Assembly (NCBI GenBank): GCA_963974215.1
Contig: CAXBBL010000004.1
Coordinates: 253,046 to 317,045, forward strand
Source of the DNA: Croceimicrobium sp963974215
Lineage (GTDB): Bacteria > Bacteroidota > Bacteroidia > Flavobacteriales > Schleiferiaceae
DNA: 64,000 bases
Direction of reading: 5' to 3'
Shown here: one piece after another, positions 16,300 to 26,143 of the stretch
Layout: each line of letters opens with the position of its first letter
Position numbering within the stretch: position 1 is the first letter of the stretch
The notes under the pieces: generated by a model
Database searches by the model: none
Seen by the model: only the letters and a program-made list of their open reading frames with translations
What the model was told of the DNA's origin: nothing
Program-made: the position numbers and the translations under genes

Positions 16300-16986
16300 T
16301 TACAGGGTGTTTTGTACCGTACTGAAAACCTTGCCCTTACTGCATTTTAGCGTTTCGTGTGGAAATTTTAAAATCAAAGAATAGTCGTGTGTAGCCATTA
16401 ATAAAGCGCGACCACTATTCGAGATTTCCTCTAGTAAAATCATAATTTCTTCACTGGTAGATGGGTCTAGATTCCCGGTCGGCTCATCGGCTAAAATCAA
16501 TTGCGGATCATTTAGTAATGCACGCGCAATAGCAATGCGCTGCTGCTCACCGCCCGAAAGCTGAAAGGGCATTTTCGCGCTTAAAGACTCCATGTTTACC
16601 TTAGTTAAAACCTCTTCGATTTTATTTTTAATATCCGTTTTTGATTTCCAGCCCGTGGCTTGTAGAACAAATTTGAGGTTATCAAATACCGAACGATCGG
16701 TTAAAAGTTGGAAATCTTGAAACACAATCCCCAGTTTACGTCGTAGTTCCGGAATTTGCTTTTCTTTTAAATCGACCAAGTTTATGCCGCAAACGTGACC
16801 GCTACCGCTACTTAGGGGTAAATCTCCGTAAAGGGTTTTTAGCAGGCTAGACTTGCCACTGCCGGTGGAACCGATAAGATATTGGAAGTCACCTTTTTTG
16901 ATCAAAAGCTCAACCTCGTCTAAAATCACAGTATCTCCTTGTTTTATACAGGCTTGGTTTAGTCTAAGTATCGCTTCCTTGCTCAT
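16300..16986 (-). CDS. ftsE: ABC transporter ATPase, FtsE-like
   Basis: A 228-residue ATP-binding subunit with Walker A GSTGSGKSS (39-47), Q-loop VFQDFQLL, signature LSGGEQQRIAIARAL, Walker B ILADEP followed by TGNLD, and H-loop ATHDYS. Its length, the YLIGSTGSGKSSLLK wording and the single-domain form fit FtsE, which with FtsX links cell-wall hydrolase control to division. ftsX is not in the window, so a LolD-like role cannot be excluded. A TAAATTTG box lies at 17010-17003 on the minus strand, 17 bases before the ATG. Confidence 0.8.
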   Translation of the reverse strand: MSKEAILRLNQACIKQGDTVILDEVELLIKKGDFQYLIGSTGSGKSSLLKTLYGDLPLSSGSGHVCGINLVDLKEKQIPELRRKLGIVFQDFQLLTDRSVFDNLKFVLQATGWKSKTDIKNKIEEVLTKVNMESLSAKMPFQLSGGEQQRIAIARALLNDPQLILADEPTGNLDPSTSEEIMILLEEISNSGRALLMATHDYSLILKFPHETLKCSKGKVFSTVQNTL

Positions 16987-17002
16987 AATTTCAAATATCC
17001 TA

Positions 17003-17010
17003 CAAATTTA
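17003..17010 (-). promoter_or_regulatory. -7 box TAAATTTG for ftsE operon
   Basis: An exact TAnnTTTG match on the minus strand, 17 nt before the ftsE-like ATG. No clear -33 TTG is seen at the expected distance. Confidence 0.5.
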
Positions 17011-17141
17011 ATTTTCGCCGCTTAGCTAGCGCTAAATAAGCTCAATAATAATTAACATCAAACGTTTAAAACTTCTCAAGTAATCTAAATAGAAGCCTAT
17101 AAATACTGCTACTTTTAAAATGACAAAAATAATAATGTAGC

Positions 17142-20100
17142 ATGCTAAATATCAGGACTTTATTTCTTGGTGGTATCTTGGTATTCATCCAAATGAATGC
17201 GGTTTACGCTCAAGTGCATTCGTCTCAGAAGCCAAATGAAGCCTCTTACGATGAAGCGTTTCAGCTTTATGAGAAGGAGCAGTTTGGAAATGCCCAAGAA
17301 ATTTGGGATGCTTTAATTCGCGAGGGTTCTCTTAATAAGGAGAAGATAGTGCAGGCCCGATATTTCGCTACCATGTGCGCTATAAAGCTTTATCACGGCG
17401 ACATTGCCGAGCGAATTGAGGAGTTTGCCCGATTGCATGAAACCAATCCTCTTCGCAATAAGCTTTATCTCAGTTACAGTCACAACCTATTCAGTTTACG
17501 CCGCTACACCCAAGCCATCGAGTATTACGAAAAAGTGGATGCCTATGGTTTAAATAAAGAGCAAGCGGCAGAATTTCGCTTTAAATATGCATACTCCTTA
17601 ATGATTGCTGAAGAGTATGATAAAGCCAAAGATCTCTTTTTCAAGATTAAAGATGATGAATCGGCTTTTTCTAATTCGGGTCGCTACTATTACGCGCACC
17701 TTTTATACGTAGACAGTAGTTACTCCGAGGCTTTGCGTAACTTTTTACCGCTGCAGGAAGACCCCAATTTCGGTCCTTTAGTACCTTATTATTTAGCCCA
17801 TATTTATTATCAATTAGAGAACTACGACAAGTTAGTTGAAGTGGGCGAGGAGCTTATTGAAAATGCTACCGCCTCTAGAGCGCCTGAAATAGCTAAGCTT
17901 TTAGCAGATGCCTTTTACAGCAAAAAAGATTATCAAAATACCATTAAGTATTTAGAAATTTTTAAGGCCAAGGGTGGCAGCCTGCGGCTAGATGACCATT
18001 ATCAATTTGGCTTTTCTCTCTACCAAGAAAAACGTTTTGCTGAAGCGATTACCGAGTTTAATAAAATTTCGGCTGGTCCTGATAAATTGCGCCAAAATTC
18101 CTATTTCCATTTAGCCGACTGTTATTTAAAGGTGGCCAATAAAAACCAAGCGCTGATCGCATTTAGAGCGGCATCGGAGATTAAGGAGAATCCCGAAATA
18201 ACCGAAATGGCTGCTTATAATTATGCTATTATTTCCTACGAATTGGCCAGTCCTTTTACTGACGCCATAAGTACTTTCAATGACTTTTTAAATGAGTACC
18301 CCAATACGGACAAGCAGACAAAAATTCAGGAATACCTAGCCAATATTTACATTACTACTAAAGATTACGATAAGGCTATGAAAGCGATTAAGGCCGCGGG
18401 TATAAACTCGCCCAACATGCGTGCAGCCTATCAAAAAGTGGCGTTTTATCGGGCCACAGAAATGTTTAACGCCCTACAGTTTGAAGGCGCATTGGCAAAA
18501 TATGAGGAGATGCAAAAGTACCCCGAAGATCAGGCTTTAGCCAATTTAGGGAATTACTGGATGGGGGAATGTCATTACCGTCTCTTGAAATTTGCAGAAG
18601 CCAAAGAGAAATTCCTAGAATTCCGCAAAGGTTTTGGCGCTTCCATCCAAAAGGTTCACAATAGATCCTATTATAATAGCGCCTACAGTAATTTCAAGCT
18701 TTTTGAATTTGAAGAAGCGATTTTAGATTTTAAGAAATATGTGAAATTCAGCCCCGTAGATGATATCCGTTATCCTGATGCACTTTTGCGCATTGGTGAT
18801 AGTTATTTATTGCAAGCCAAATACTTAGACGCCGCCGATTATTACGGAAAAGCGATTGCTAATAATAGTGTGGAAGCCGATTATGCGCATTTTCAACGCA
18901 GTGAATGTTTTGGGCTTTTACTGAAATACGATGAGCAAATTAAAGAGTTTAATAAACTTATTTATACCTATCCTAACAGTGCCTACAGTGAGAAGTCGCA
19001 ACTGGAAATTGCCAAGACTTATTTGCTACAAGATAAATATCAGGAAACCCTACAAGCGCTAAGCAACTTCAAAGCGAAGTATCCTGAAAGTAATAGAATT
19101 AGTGAGGTGGAACTGAAGACTGGTTTGGTGTACAGTAATATGGATGAGTACGATAAGGCAATTGGTTCTTTTAAAGATGTAGTTAACGACTATCCTGGAA
19201 CGCCCGAGTCTATCGAAGCTATTCGCTTAGCGGAAATCGTTTACAAACGCGCTCATCGCATCAATGAATACCTTGATTGGGTGGCTAACATATCCTTTGT
19301 GGATTTCAAAGAATCTACCTTAGATTCAACTGCTTACGATGCTGCCTTTGATGTTTATGCCGCCGGCGATTGTGTGCAAACCTTAGAAGCAATGGATGCT
19401 TATATAAGCCGTTTCCCCTTGGGTTTATTTAAAGTTTCCGCCAATTATTATGCCGCCCAATGTGCTGAGAAGTTAGAACTTTTCTCGCGTGCCGCAGAGT
19501 ATTATGAAGAGTTGGTACAAATGCCTTCTAATCCCTACCGCAAGCCTGCATTGCGTTTTACCGCCGAGAACGCTTATATCGATAGCAATTATGCCCTAGC
19601 GCGTAACCGCTTCGACGAATGGTTGGCCATGGAAACGAATGAAGGACAAATCAATTTGGCTTTAGCTGGACTAATGCGCTGCGCTGAAAAACTTGGCGAT
19701 AGAACGGCGTTAATTACTTACGCTGAGCAAATTGAGCAAAAGCAAAGTATCGACAAGGACTTAAGAGAAGAGGCCCAATTAAATCTCGCAAGGTCCTTCT
19801 ATGCCAGTGAGAAATGGAATAAATCAGCCACTTATTATGGCATTATTAGAGAAAAGAGCAGTGGCAACAGAAAAGCAGAAGCCTTTTATTTTGAAGCGCT
19901 TCTATTGCAAAAGGCGGCTCAATACGATAGCAGTAATGCACATATAAACAAGATGATTGAGGCCTTGCCCTCTTATAAGGAGTGGAAAATGCGTTCGCTA
20001 TTAGTTATGGCGCGCAACTTCTGGAAACTAGATGATATTTTTCAAGCACAATACGTAATCGATTTCATTATTGATAGTAAGTTTTCGGAGGACTTAAGCA

Positions 20101-20282
20101 GTAAGGCCGCAGATTTAAAAGCGGAAATTAACCTAGCAGAAGCGCGCGCTTTAAAGGAAAAGGAAAAGCTTCTCGAATCACAAGCATCGCCAATTAGCTT
20201 GGATCCTGAAAGTGGTCTGCAAATAATTGATATTCCCGAAGAACAAGAGCCTTTAGAAGAACCTGAATTAATAAAACGATAA
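17142..20282 (+). CDS. large periplasmic tetratricopeptide-repeat protein
   Basis: A 1,046-residue exported protein. A signal peptide (LFLGGILVFIQMNAVYAQ) is followed by tandem TPR helices almost to the C-terminus, with recurrent A/Y-rich units such as YTQAIEYYEKVDAYG, AKDLFFKIKD and YLDAADYYGKAI. The last ~50 residues are acidic and charged (LKEKEKLLES, EEQEPLEEPE). TPR arrays bind partners rather than catalyse. The outer-membrane barrel gene starts 4 nt after its stop, so the two products probably form a periplasm/outer-membrane pair. Confidence 0.85.
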   Translation: MLNIRTLFLGGILVFIQMNAVYAQVHSSQKPNEASYDEAFQLYEKEQFGNAQEIWDALIREGSLNKEKIVQARYFATMCAIKLYHGDIAERIEEFARLHETNPLRNKLYLSYSHNLFSLRRYTQAIEYYEKVDAYGLNKEQAAEFRFKYAYSLMIAEEYDKAKDLFFKIKDDESAFSNSGRYYYAHLLYVDSSYSEALRNFLPLQEDPNFGPLVPYYLAHIYYQLENYDKLVEVGEELIENATASRAPEIAKLLADAFYSKKDYQNTIKYLEIFKAKGGSLRLDDHYQFGFSLYQEKRFAEAITEFNKISAGPDKLRQNSYFHLADCYLKVANKNQALIAFRAASEIKENPEITEMAAYNYAIISYELASPFTDAISTFNDFLNEYPNTDKQTKIQEYLANIYITTKDYDKAMKAIKAAGINSPNMRAAYQKVAFYRATEMFNALQFEGALAKYEEMQKYPEDQALANLGNYWMGECHYRLLKFAEAKEKFLEFRKGFGASIQKVHNRSYYNSAYSNFKLFEFEEAILDFKKYVKFSPVDDIRYPDALLRIGDSYLLQAKYLDAADYYGKAIANNSVEADYAHFQRSECFGLLLKYDEQIKEFNKLIYTYPNSAYSEKSQLEIAKTYLLQDKYQETLQALSNFKAKYPESNRISEVELKTGLVYSNMDEYDKAIGSFKDVVNDYPGTPESIEAIRLAEIVYKRAHRINEYLDWVANISFVDFKESTLDSTAYDAAFDVYAAGDCVQTLEAMDAYISRFPLGLFKVSANYYAAQCAEKLELFSRAAEYYEELVQMPSNPYRKPALRFTAENAYIDSNYALARNRFDEWLAMETNEGQINLALAGLMRCAEKLGDRTALITYAEQIEQKQSIDKDLREEAQLNLARSFYASEKWNKSATYYGIIREKSSGNRKAEAFYFEALLLQKAAQYDSSNAHINKMIEALPSYKEWKMRSLLVMARNFWKLDDIFQAQYVIDFIIDSKFSEDLSSKAADLKAEINLAEARALKEKEKLLESQASPISLDPESGLQIIDIPEEQEPLEEPELIKR

Positions 20283-20286
20283 GCGC

Positions 20287-21996
20287 ATGAAAGTTAAATT
20301 AACGCTAGCATTAGCCTTAGTTTTGAGTGGCCTTTACGCTCAAGAAAAAGATCCATTAGGTCAGGTGGTGGTTTCGGTAACCGATAAGTACCGTGCGCAG
20401 ATTAAAGATGCCCGTAAAATACTGGAAAACCCCAGTTACAGTGATAGTACCACCGAAAAGTTACCGGTAAGCTATTCGCTAAAAAGTTTTGCACTTCCTG
20501 TGCGCATACAGCCAGAAGTTTTAAAACCTGCACGGGTGGTGAAAACAGAGGTGCCAGAGTTGTATAAAGGCTATGTGAAATTAGGCTACGGTCTCTATAA
20601 TACCGCTTTGGTAGACGCTTATTATAACAGCGGACGATCCTCGCAATACAGCTATGGATTTGCTGCTAAGCATTTTTCTACGCAAAGTGGAGTAGCGGAT
20701 ATTCGTTACGATGAAAATGCCATGGCTAGAAATCACCTAGGTGGTTTCTTTAATCGCTATTACAAAGATTTTACTTGGCATGTTGCCGCCAATGTTAATT
20801 TAGATAAATACAGCTACTACGGGCAGCCTGAACTCGACTTTATTTCACCTGATAGTACCCTCAGCAATAGTCCTTACAATTGGTATCGCCGCTATCGTTT
20901 TGAGACCAATATTAAGGAGTCGAAAAAGAAGAATTTAGGACCAATGAGCGAGTTCGGTTTTGCCTATCAAAACTTTAATGATAACTATCGTTCCAATGAG
21001 AATGATATTTCCTTTCGCTCGCTGTGGGATATTCCTGCCAATGACCAAAATTTAAACTTAGAATTCAATGGTGCTTGGTTTCAAAATTCTTTTGATAGCA
21101 TACCTCGCGGGCAGGATAGTTCTAACTATTTTGATCAGTCTTCTTTTCAGTTACAGGCCAAACCCTATATCAGCATTGAAAAGAAAGACTTTAGCTTTGA
21201 TTTTGGTTTGAATCTATTTTTGGTAAATGCCAATGATTCGCGTTCAGAAGAAAGCAAAACAAATTTGTATTTCTTTCCTGAGATAATCTTTCGCTATAAG
21301 ATTGTTCCCGAAATACTTTCTCTTAAATCGGGGGTAAAAGGTTCTCTTACTCGGAATACTTATGCCCAAACTACCACGGCCAACCCTTTTATCTTACCGG
21401 GGCAAACCAGCACGCCTACACGTGATTTAAACATATTCTTAGCACTAGATGGCATCTTAAGTAGCTCACTTTCCTTTAATGCTGAAACGGGTATTCGCAA
21501 TTCGCGTAATCACCAATTCTTTATCCGAAACCCCTTTTTCTATACTAATGCCTCCCCCTATGGCTTAGAGGTGCTTTACGCAGATGTGGCCGCCCTATAC
21601 GTAAAAGGTTCTCTTAATGGCAATTGGAACGATAAGGTTTTCGCCTCTGTAGGAGCCGAAGCGCGCAGCTATACCATGCAAAACGAACGTCCTTATCACT
21701 TGCCTTATTTTCTGGCTAATACTGATCTAAGCTATTTGTTTCGCAAAAAAATAAGACTTGGTTTTGGAATGGACATCGTTGGACCGCGTCAGGGTTTTGA
21801 TCAAATCCAAAATCCAGAGGTTCCTTCCATTTTGAAAGGTTATGTGGATGCCAATTTAAACTTGGAATATATTTATAATTCACGCATCTCTGCCTTTATA
21901 AATCTGCAAAACCTCTTTAACAATCAGTACGATATATTTTTAGGATACCGCGCCCAAAGTATTAATGCGGTATTTGGATTTAACTATCGCTTCTAA
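20287..21996 (+). CDS. outer-membrane beta-barrel protein, TonB-receptor-like without plug
   Basis: A 569-residue outer-membrane protein with a short signal (MKVKLTLALALVLSGLYAQ). About 80 residues of linker follow, then alternating aromatic beta-strands to the C-terminus, ending INAVFGFNYRF with terminal Phe as in barrel proteins. Strand phrases such as GYVKLGYGLYNTALVDAYY and LEYIYNSRISAFINLQNLF (a TonB-receptor-like penultimate strand) support a barrel. No plug or TonB box is visible, so it is not a classical siderophore receptor. It is coupled to the TPR gene. Confidence 0.75.
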   Translation: MKVKLTLALALVLSGLYAQEKDPLGQVVVSVTDKYRAQIKDARKILENPSYSDSTTEKLPVSYSLKSFALPVRIQPEVLKPARVVKTEVPELYKGYVKLGYGLYNTALVDAYYNSGRSSQYSYGFAAKHFSTQSGVADIRYDENAMARNHLGGFFNRYYKDFTWHVAANVNLDKYSYYGQPELDFISPDSTLSNSPYNWYRRYRFETNIKESKKKNLGPMSEFGFAYQNFNDNYRSNENDISFRSLWDIPANDQNLNLEFNGAWFQNSFDSIPRGQDSSNYFDQSSFQLQAKPYISIEKKDFSFDFGLNLFLVNANDSRSEESKTNLYFFPEIIFRYKIVPEILSLKSGVKGSLTRNTYAQTTTANPFILPGQTSTPTRDLNIFLALDGILSSSLSFNAETGIRNSRNHQFFIRNPFFYTNASPYGLEVLYADVAALYVKGSLNGNWNDKVFASVGAEARSYTMQNERPYHLPYFLANTDLSYLFRKKIRLGFGMDIVGPRQGFDQIQNPEVPSILKGYVDANLNLEYIYNSRISAFINLQNLFNNQYDIFLGYRAQSINAVFGFNYRF

Positions 21997-22023
21997 AGCC
22001 AATCGATAATTATTTACAAAGTT

Positions 22024-22031
22024 TAGCTTTG
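22024..22031 (+). promoter_or_regulatory. -7 box TAGCTTTG before thioesterase gene
   Basis: An exact TAnnTTTG match 17 nt before the TTG start at 22048, predicting a leader of about 10 nt. The clear -33 element is missing. Confidence 0.5.
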
Positions 22032-22047
22032 CAGAAAAATAAAGCAT

Positions 22048-22503
22048 TTGAAAGAATTTAAACGTCCCTTGCATATTCGCTGGAGTGATCTCGACCCAAA
22101 TGGTCACGTGAGACATTCAGTGTATTATGACTTTGCGGCACAGCTTCGCACCGAACTTTTTGTTGCCAATGATATTAAAGTAGAGGAAATGGCTGAAATA
22201 GGCATTGGTCCAATTTTATTCGAAGAAAAGGCCACTTTCCGAAAAGAATTAAACTTTGGCGATGACCTACAAATGGTAGCAGCGGTAATCGGTTTGCGCA
22301 AAGACTATTCACGTTTTGCTTTTATCCATGAAATTTATAGAGGCGAAACCCTTTGTGCCACGGTAGAAGTTTTGGGAGCGTGGATTAACCTTCGCGAGCG
22401 TAAATTAGCAGTGCCTCCCGCCGAATTTATTGCTAAATTAGAGCACTTTCCGCTGCATGCAGATTTTCAGTGGATGCCTGAGAAACAAAAAGACAAATCT
22501 TAG
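22048..22503 (+). CDS. acyl-CoA thioesterase, hot-dog fold
   Basis: A 151-residue cytoplasmic protein. RWSDLDPNGHVRHSVYYDF carries the 4HBT-type motif, with the catalytic Asp followed by NGHV. The remaining strands (ATFRKELNFGDDLQM, FAFIHEIYRGETLCATVEV) fit a hot-dog thioesterase that releases fatty acid or another acyl from CoA or ACP. The start is TTG, 10 nt downstream of the predicted transcription start; there is no ATG before the conserved part. fabG follows after 14 nt, so a lipid-metabolism pair is likely. Confidence 0.85.
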   Translation: MKEFKRPLHIRWSDLDPNGHVRHSVYYDFAAQLRTELFVANDIKVEEMAEIGIGPILFEEKATFRKELNFGDDLQMVAAVIGLRKDYSRFAFIHEIYRGETLCATVEVLGAWINLRERKLAVPPAEFIAKLEHFPLHADFQWMPEKQKDKS

Positions 22504-22517
22504 AAAAGACCCAAATT

Positions 22518-23264
22518 ATGAGTTTATTAAAAGGAAAAACCGCCTTAATAACTGGCGCTTCTAAAGGAATTGGTAAAGGAATTGCCGAGGTTTTTGTGCA
22601 AAACGGCTGTAACGTGGCCTTTACCTACCTCTCTTCGGTAGAGCAAGCAGAAGCGGTAGAAAATGAATTAAGTACCGCTGATGTAAAAGTGAAAGGTTAT
22701 CGCTCTGATGCTTCTCATTTTGAAGCGGCTACCCAATTGGTTGAAGATGTTTTAAAGGATTTCGGTACTATAGATATCCTAATCAACAATGCGGGTATTA
22801 CTAAAGATACTTTGTTAATGCGTATGTCCGAAGAGGATTTTGATCAAGTGATGACCATTAACTTAAAGTCTATTTTCAACCTAACCAAGGCGGTTCAGCG
22901 TACTATGCTTAAAGCGCGCAGTGGCTCTATTATTAATATGAGCTCGGTAGTAGGTATTAAAGGAAATGCTGGACAGTCTAATTATGCGGCTTCTAAAGCA
23001 GGTATTATTGGCTTTACAAAATCTATTGCTTTGGAATTGGGTTCGCGTAATATTCGCTGTAATGCTATCGCACCTGGTTTTATTGAAACTGAAATGACGG
23101 CAAAACTTGACGAAAAAACGGTGCAAGGCTGGCGTGATGCTATTCCCCTAAAACGCGGCGGTAGTCCTGAAGATGTGGCTAATGCTTGCTTGTTTTTAGC
23201 CAGCGATTTATCGACCTATATCAGCGGTCAAGTATTACAAGTTGATGGCGGAATGCTTACCTAA
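22518..23264 (+). CDS. fabG: 3-oxoacyl-ACP reductase FabG
   Basis: A 248-residue NADPH-dependent short-chain dehydrogenase. GASKGIGKG (13-21) binds the cofactor, NNAGIT (90-95) is the structural motif, and the catalytic set is Ser142/143 with Tyr156 and Lys160 (SNYAASKAG). The end, SGQVLQVDGGMLT, is typical of FabG. It reduces 3-oxoacyl-ACP in fatty-acid elongation. It is preceded by a thioesterase and followed by a membrane protein 7 nt later. SDR substrate calls are less certain than the fold, but similarity to housekeeping FabG is high. Confidence 0.88.
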   Translation: MSLLKGKTALITGASKGIGKGIAEVFVQNGCNVAFTYLSSVEQAEAVENELSTADVKVKGYRSDASHFEAATQLVEDVLKDFGTIDILINNAGITKDTLLMRMSEEDFDQVMTINLKSIFNLTKAVQRTMLKARSGSIINMSSVVGIKGNAGQSNYAASKAGIIGFTKSIALELGSRNIRCNAIAPGFIETEMTAKLDEKTVQGWRDAIPLKRGGSPEDVANACLFLASDLSTYISGQVLQVDGGMLT

Positions 23265-23271
23265 TTAATTT

Positions 23272-25305
23272 ATGCCTGAAGTAGTCTTTTCGTATTCGCC
23301 CTATTGGATAATTGCTATCGTACTACTAGCGGCAGGCCTTAGTTATGGCTATTATTTAAGAACTAATACATTTGAGAAAACGCAAAGATGGCTCTTGGCA
23401 TCTTTGCGTTTTTTAGTTTTAGTATTATTGGGTTTTTTGTTTCTACAACCGCATTTTAATAGTGAAAGCTTTCGCGAGGAAAAACCGATTCTAGTATTCT
23501 TGGAGGATCAGTCTGCTTCTATTTTGGCGGTGGAAGATAGTATTAGCCATCAAAAGCGGCAAGCAGAAATGGTAAATATGCGTTCTTCATTGGATGATAA
23601 ATTTACGGTCCGGACCTTTAATTTTGGGGCTAATCTTTCCGACACTTCCGTAGATGCGCAAGAAACCAACTTAGGTGCTGCACTGAAAGAATTATCGGGT
23701 AGATTTTATAAAGAGAATATTGCAGCTTTAGTCCTTAGTTCCGATGGTATCGTAAACCGTGGTTCTCGCCTATCTACCTTGAGTGAAAACAATTTGGCGC
23801 CTATTTATACCATTGCACTTGGCGATAGCAGCTCTAGACTCGATTTGGCAGTAAGCAAAATTCTGTATAATAAAAGTTTGCTGAAAGGTCGTAGTCAAAA
23901 CGTTTCGGTAAACTTCAAAGCAGAAAACTACGCAGGTAATGATTTAAGCATCAAACTCTTAAACTCTAAAAACGAAGTTCTACACGAGCGAAGTTTTAAA
24001 GTGAATTCTGATAATTGGTTTGAAAAAGTAGTCTTTAAAATTGAAGGAGAGAAGGTAGGCTTACAACTCTATCGCATTGCAATTGCTCCCTTAAGTGAGG
24101 AGGAAAATACCACTAATAATCAGAAGAGTTTTAGCATTGAAGTTTTAGACGCGAAAGAGCGTATTGGCATCTTTGCCAGGAATACGCATCCCGACATCGC
24201 TGCCCTTACACGCGCCTTGTCGAAGGATGAGAACTATGAAATAAAGCTCTTACAAGATGACAATGCCAATCTAGACTCACTGGATCTAATTATCGCCTTG
24301 CAAAGTAGTAAAGCCTTGTTCAACCGCATCTACAACAGTACTAAAGCTTTATGGCTTATTGCCAGCCCCAATGATGATTTTAGCGATTGGAATTTTTGGC
24401 CAGAAATTAAGTCCTTCCGAGTAGAGGCAGAAGAGAGCTATGTTGAAATTAATCCTAATTTCTCTTTATTCCCCATCTACCAAAGTGAAACAAACTTGTG
24501 GGCAAAATTGCCGCCTTTAGATGGCTTTTACGGGCGTATCGAAGCTCCAAAGGGCTTTAGTACGCTGTTTTTTAAAAATATAGCTAATATTAGTACTTCT
24601 ACGCCAGCCTTAACTTTAGGAGAAGAAAAGGGTAGGAGAATGGCGATTAGTTTAGGTCTAGGTTATTGGCGCTGGCGTATTTACGCTTATAAGCAGATGG
24701 GCGATTTTGAAAGCTTTGACGGTATAATACAGAAAATCGCAAAATACCTTTTGAGTCAGGCTAAAAATGAAGGATTAAAAATAGAGGTACCGCGCGAAAA
24801 TTTAGCGAATACACCTATAAATTGGCGCGCTTCTTTTTTCGATGCTAGTGGTAATTTGGTAAACGATGCAGAGCTAAAATTGCAGTTGCAGGCCGAAAAT
24901 GGCAGCGAATACAACTACGTTTTCCAAAAAAGACTAAAAGATTATGCTTTAAACACCAAAGGCTTGACCGAGGGTAAATACCATTACCGGGCAAATCTTG
25001 GCAGAGAAGATAAAGAATATCAACAGGAGGGAGATTTAATTATTCAGCTAAATCGCTTGGAATTGCAGAATTTAAAGGCCGATCCCGCCTTATTACGCAA
25101 TATTAGCCAAAGCAGTGCAGGGAAGTTTTATCAGCAAAATGAGATTACCATTCTTGCAGAAGATCTTTCCAATTTAGAAGCGGCTACTTTAAGTTATCCG
25201 GTGCTTAATACTAGCTCAATTTTTAGCACGTGGCAATTGTTCTTCGTAGCTTTGGGACTCTTGGGGTTAGAATGGCTCTTAAGAAAATTATGGGGTAAAA
25301 TTTAA
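23272..25305 (+). CDS. membrane protein with BatA/vWA-like extracytoplasmic region
   Basis: A 677-residue membrane protein. Two N-terminal helices (YWIIAIVLLAAGLSYGYYL; LLASLRFLVLVLLGFLFLQ) precede a long periplasmic region starting EEKPILVFLEDQSASI, which resembles the DxSxS start of a von Willebrand A-like fold but lacks a clean MIDAS. A last helix (LFFVALGLLGLEWLL) ends the protein. Such proteins occur widely in Bacteroidota, often annotated hypothetical or BatA-related. Short gaps to fabG (7 nt) and prohibitin (14 nt) suggest an operon. Confidence 0.7.
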   Translation: MPEVVFSYSPYWIIAIVLLAAGLSYGYYLRTNTFEKTQRWLLASLRFLVLVLLGFLFLQPHFNSESFREEKPILVFLEDQSASILAVEDSISHQKRQAEMVNMRSSLDDKFTVRTFNFGANLSDTSVDAQETNLGAALKELSGRFYKENIAALVLSSDGIVNRGSRLSTLSENNLAPIYTIALGDSSSRLDLAVSKILYNKSLLKGRSQNVSVNFKAENYAGNDLSIKLLNSKNEVLHERSFKVNSDNWFEKVVFKIEGEKVGLQLYRIAIAPLSEEENTTNNQKSFSIEVLDAKERIGIFARNTHPDIAALTRALSKDENYEIKLLQDDNANLDSLDLIIALQSSKALFNRIYNSTKALWLIASPNDDFSDWNFWPEIKSFRVEAEESYVEINPNFSLFPIYQSETNLWAKLPPLDGFYGRIEAPKGFSTLFFKNIANISTSTPALTLGEEKGRRMAISLGLGYWRWRIYAYKQMGDFESFDGIIQKIAKYLLSQAKNEGLKIEVPRENLANTPINWRASFFDASGNLVNDAELKLQLQAENGSEYNYVFQKRLKDYALNTKGLTEGKYHYRANLGREDKEYQQEGDLIIQLNRLELQNLKADPALLRNISQSSAGKFYQQNEITILAEDLSNLEAATLSYPVLNTSSIFSTWQLFFVALGLLGLEWLLRKLWGKI

Positions 25306-25319
25306 TATAATAAAACATT

Positions 25320-26135
25320 ATGAATCAAAGAAGTACGATAGTAATAATAGTTAGTTTCATTGCCTTCCTTGCCTTGATCCTAACTTGGAATTCCATCACC
25401 TTTACCATAAACTCGGGTGAAAGAGCAGTTATTTTTAGAAAGTTTCAAGGAGGTATTGCCTTAGACAAAGTTTACAATCAAGGATTCCATATCAAATGGC
25501 CTTGGGATGACATCTTCGTTTACGACGTGAAAAAGAAAGAAGCAGTAAGCAGTATGGAGGTTTTGTCAAAAAATGGACTAACCATTAAGGCGGAACTATC
25601 CTATCGCTATTTTCCTAGCGCAGAGAAAATTGCCTATTTGCACAACGAAATTGGTATTAATTACCACGACAAAATCATTATGCCCGAAATCCGTTCGGCT
25701 ACGAGAGAGGTAATTGGTAAGTATTTACCAGAAGAGTTATACTCAACTAAGAGAGAAGATATTCAGGATGAGATTTTCCAACGTACTGCCAAAGCGCTAG
25801 CGGATAACTACCTACAGCTAGATGCGGTTTTAATTAGAGAGGTAACCTTGCCATTAAAGCTAAAAGCTGCCATCGAGCGTAAGCTAGAGCAAGAACAATC
25901 TAGTTTGGAGTACGAGTTTAAATTACAACAAGCTAAAAAAGAAGCGCAACGTCAGCGTATTGAAGCGGAGGGAAAATCGAATGCGAATGATATCATCAAT
26001 AAATCGCTTACCGATAAAATTTTAAAAGAAAAAGGTATTGAAGCTACCTTAAAACTTGCAGAATCTCCTAACGCTAAGGTGGTAGTAATAGGTTCAGCGA
26101 AAGATGGCTTACCTATTATTTTAGGAAATCAATAA
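25320..26135 (+). CDS. prohibitin/SPFH (band 7) membrane protein
   Basis: A 271-residue protein with one N-terminal helix (IVIIVSFIAFLALILTW), an SPFH domain (GERAVIFRKFQGGIALDKVYNQGFHIKWP ...; IRSATREVIGKY) and a C-terminal coiled coil (LEQEQSSLEYEFKLQQAKKEAQRQRIEAEGK). Prohibitins form ring or cage assemblies that organise membranes and proteases. Band-7 proteins can join RNA-repair systems, but this gene is 18 kb from rtcB among housekeeping genes, so I infer no link. Confidence 0.9.
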   Translation: MNQRSTIVIIVSFIAFLALILTWNSITFTINSGERAVIFRKFQGGIALDKVYNQGFHIKWPWDDIFVYDVKKKEAVSSMEVLSKNGLTIKAELSYRYFPSAEKIAYLHNEIGINYHDKIIMPEIRSATREVIGKYLPEELYSTKREDIQDEIFQRTAKALADNYLQLDAVLIREVTLPLKLKAAIERKLEQEQSSLEYEFKLQQAKKEAQRQRIEAEGKSNANDIINKSLTDKILKEKGIEATLKLAESPNAKVVVIGSAKDGLPIILGNQ

Positions 26136-26143
26136 GAGAATAT

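Noticed and set aside
25320..26135. Prohibitin as part of the RNA-repair system
   Set aside because: Band-7 proteins do accompany some RtcB systems, but this gene is 18 kb away in a run of housekeeping genes.
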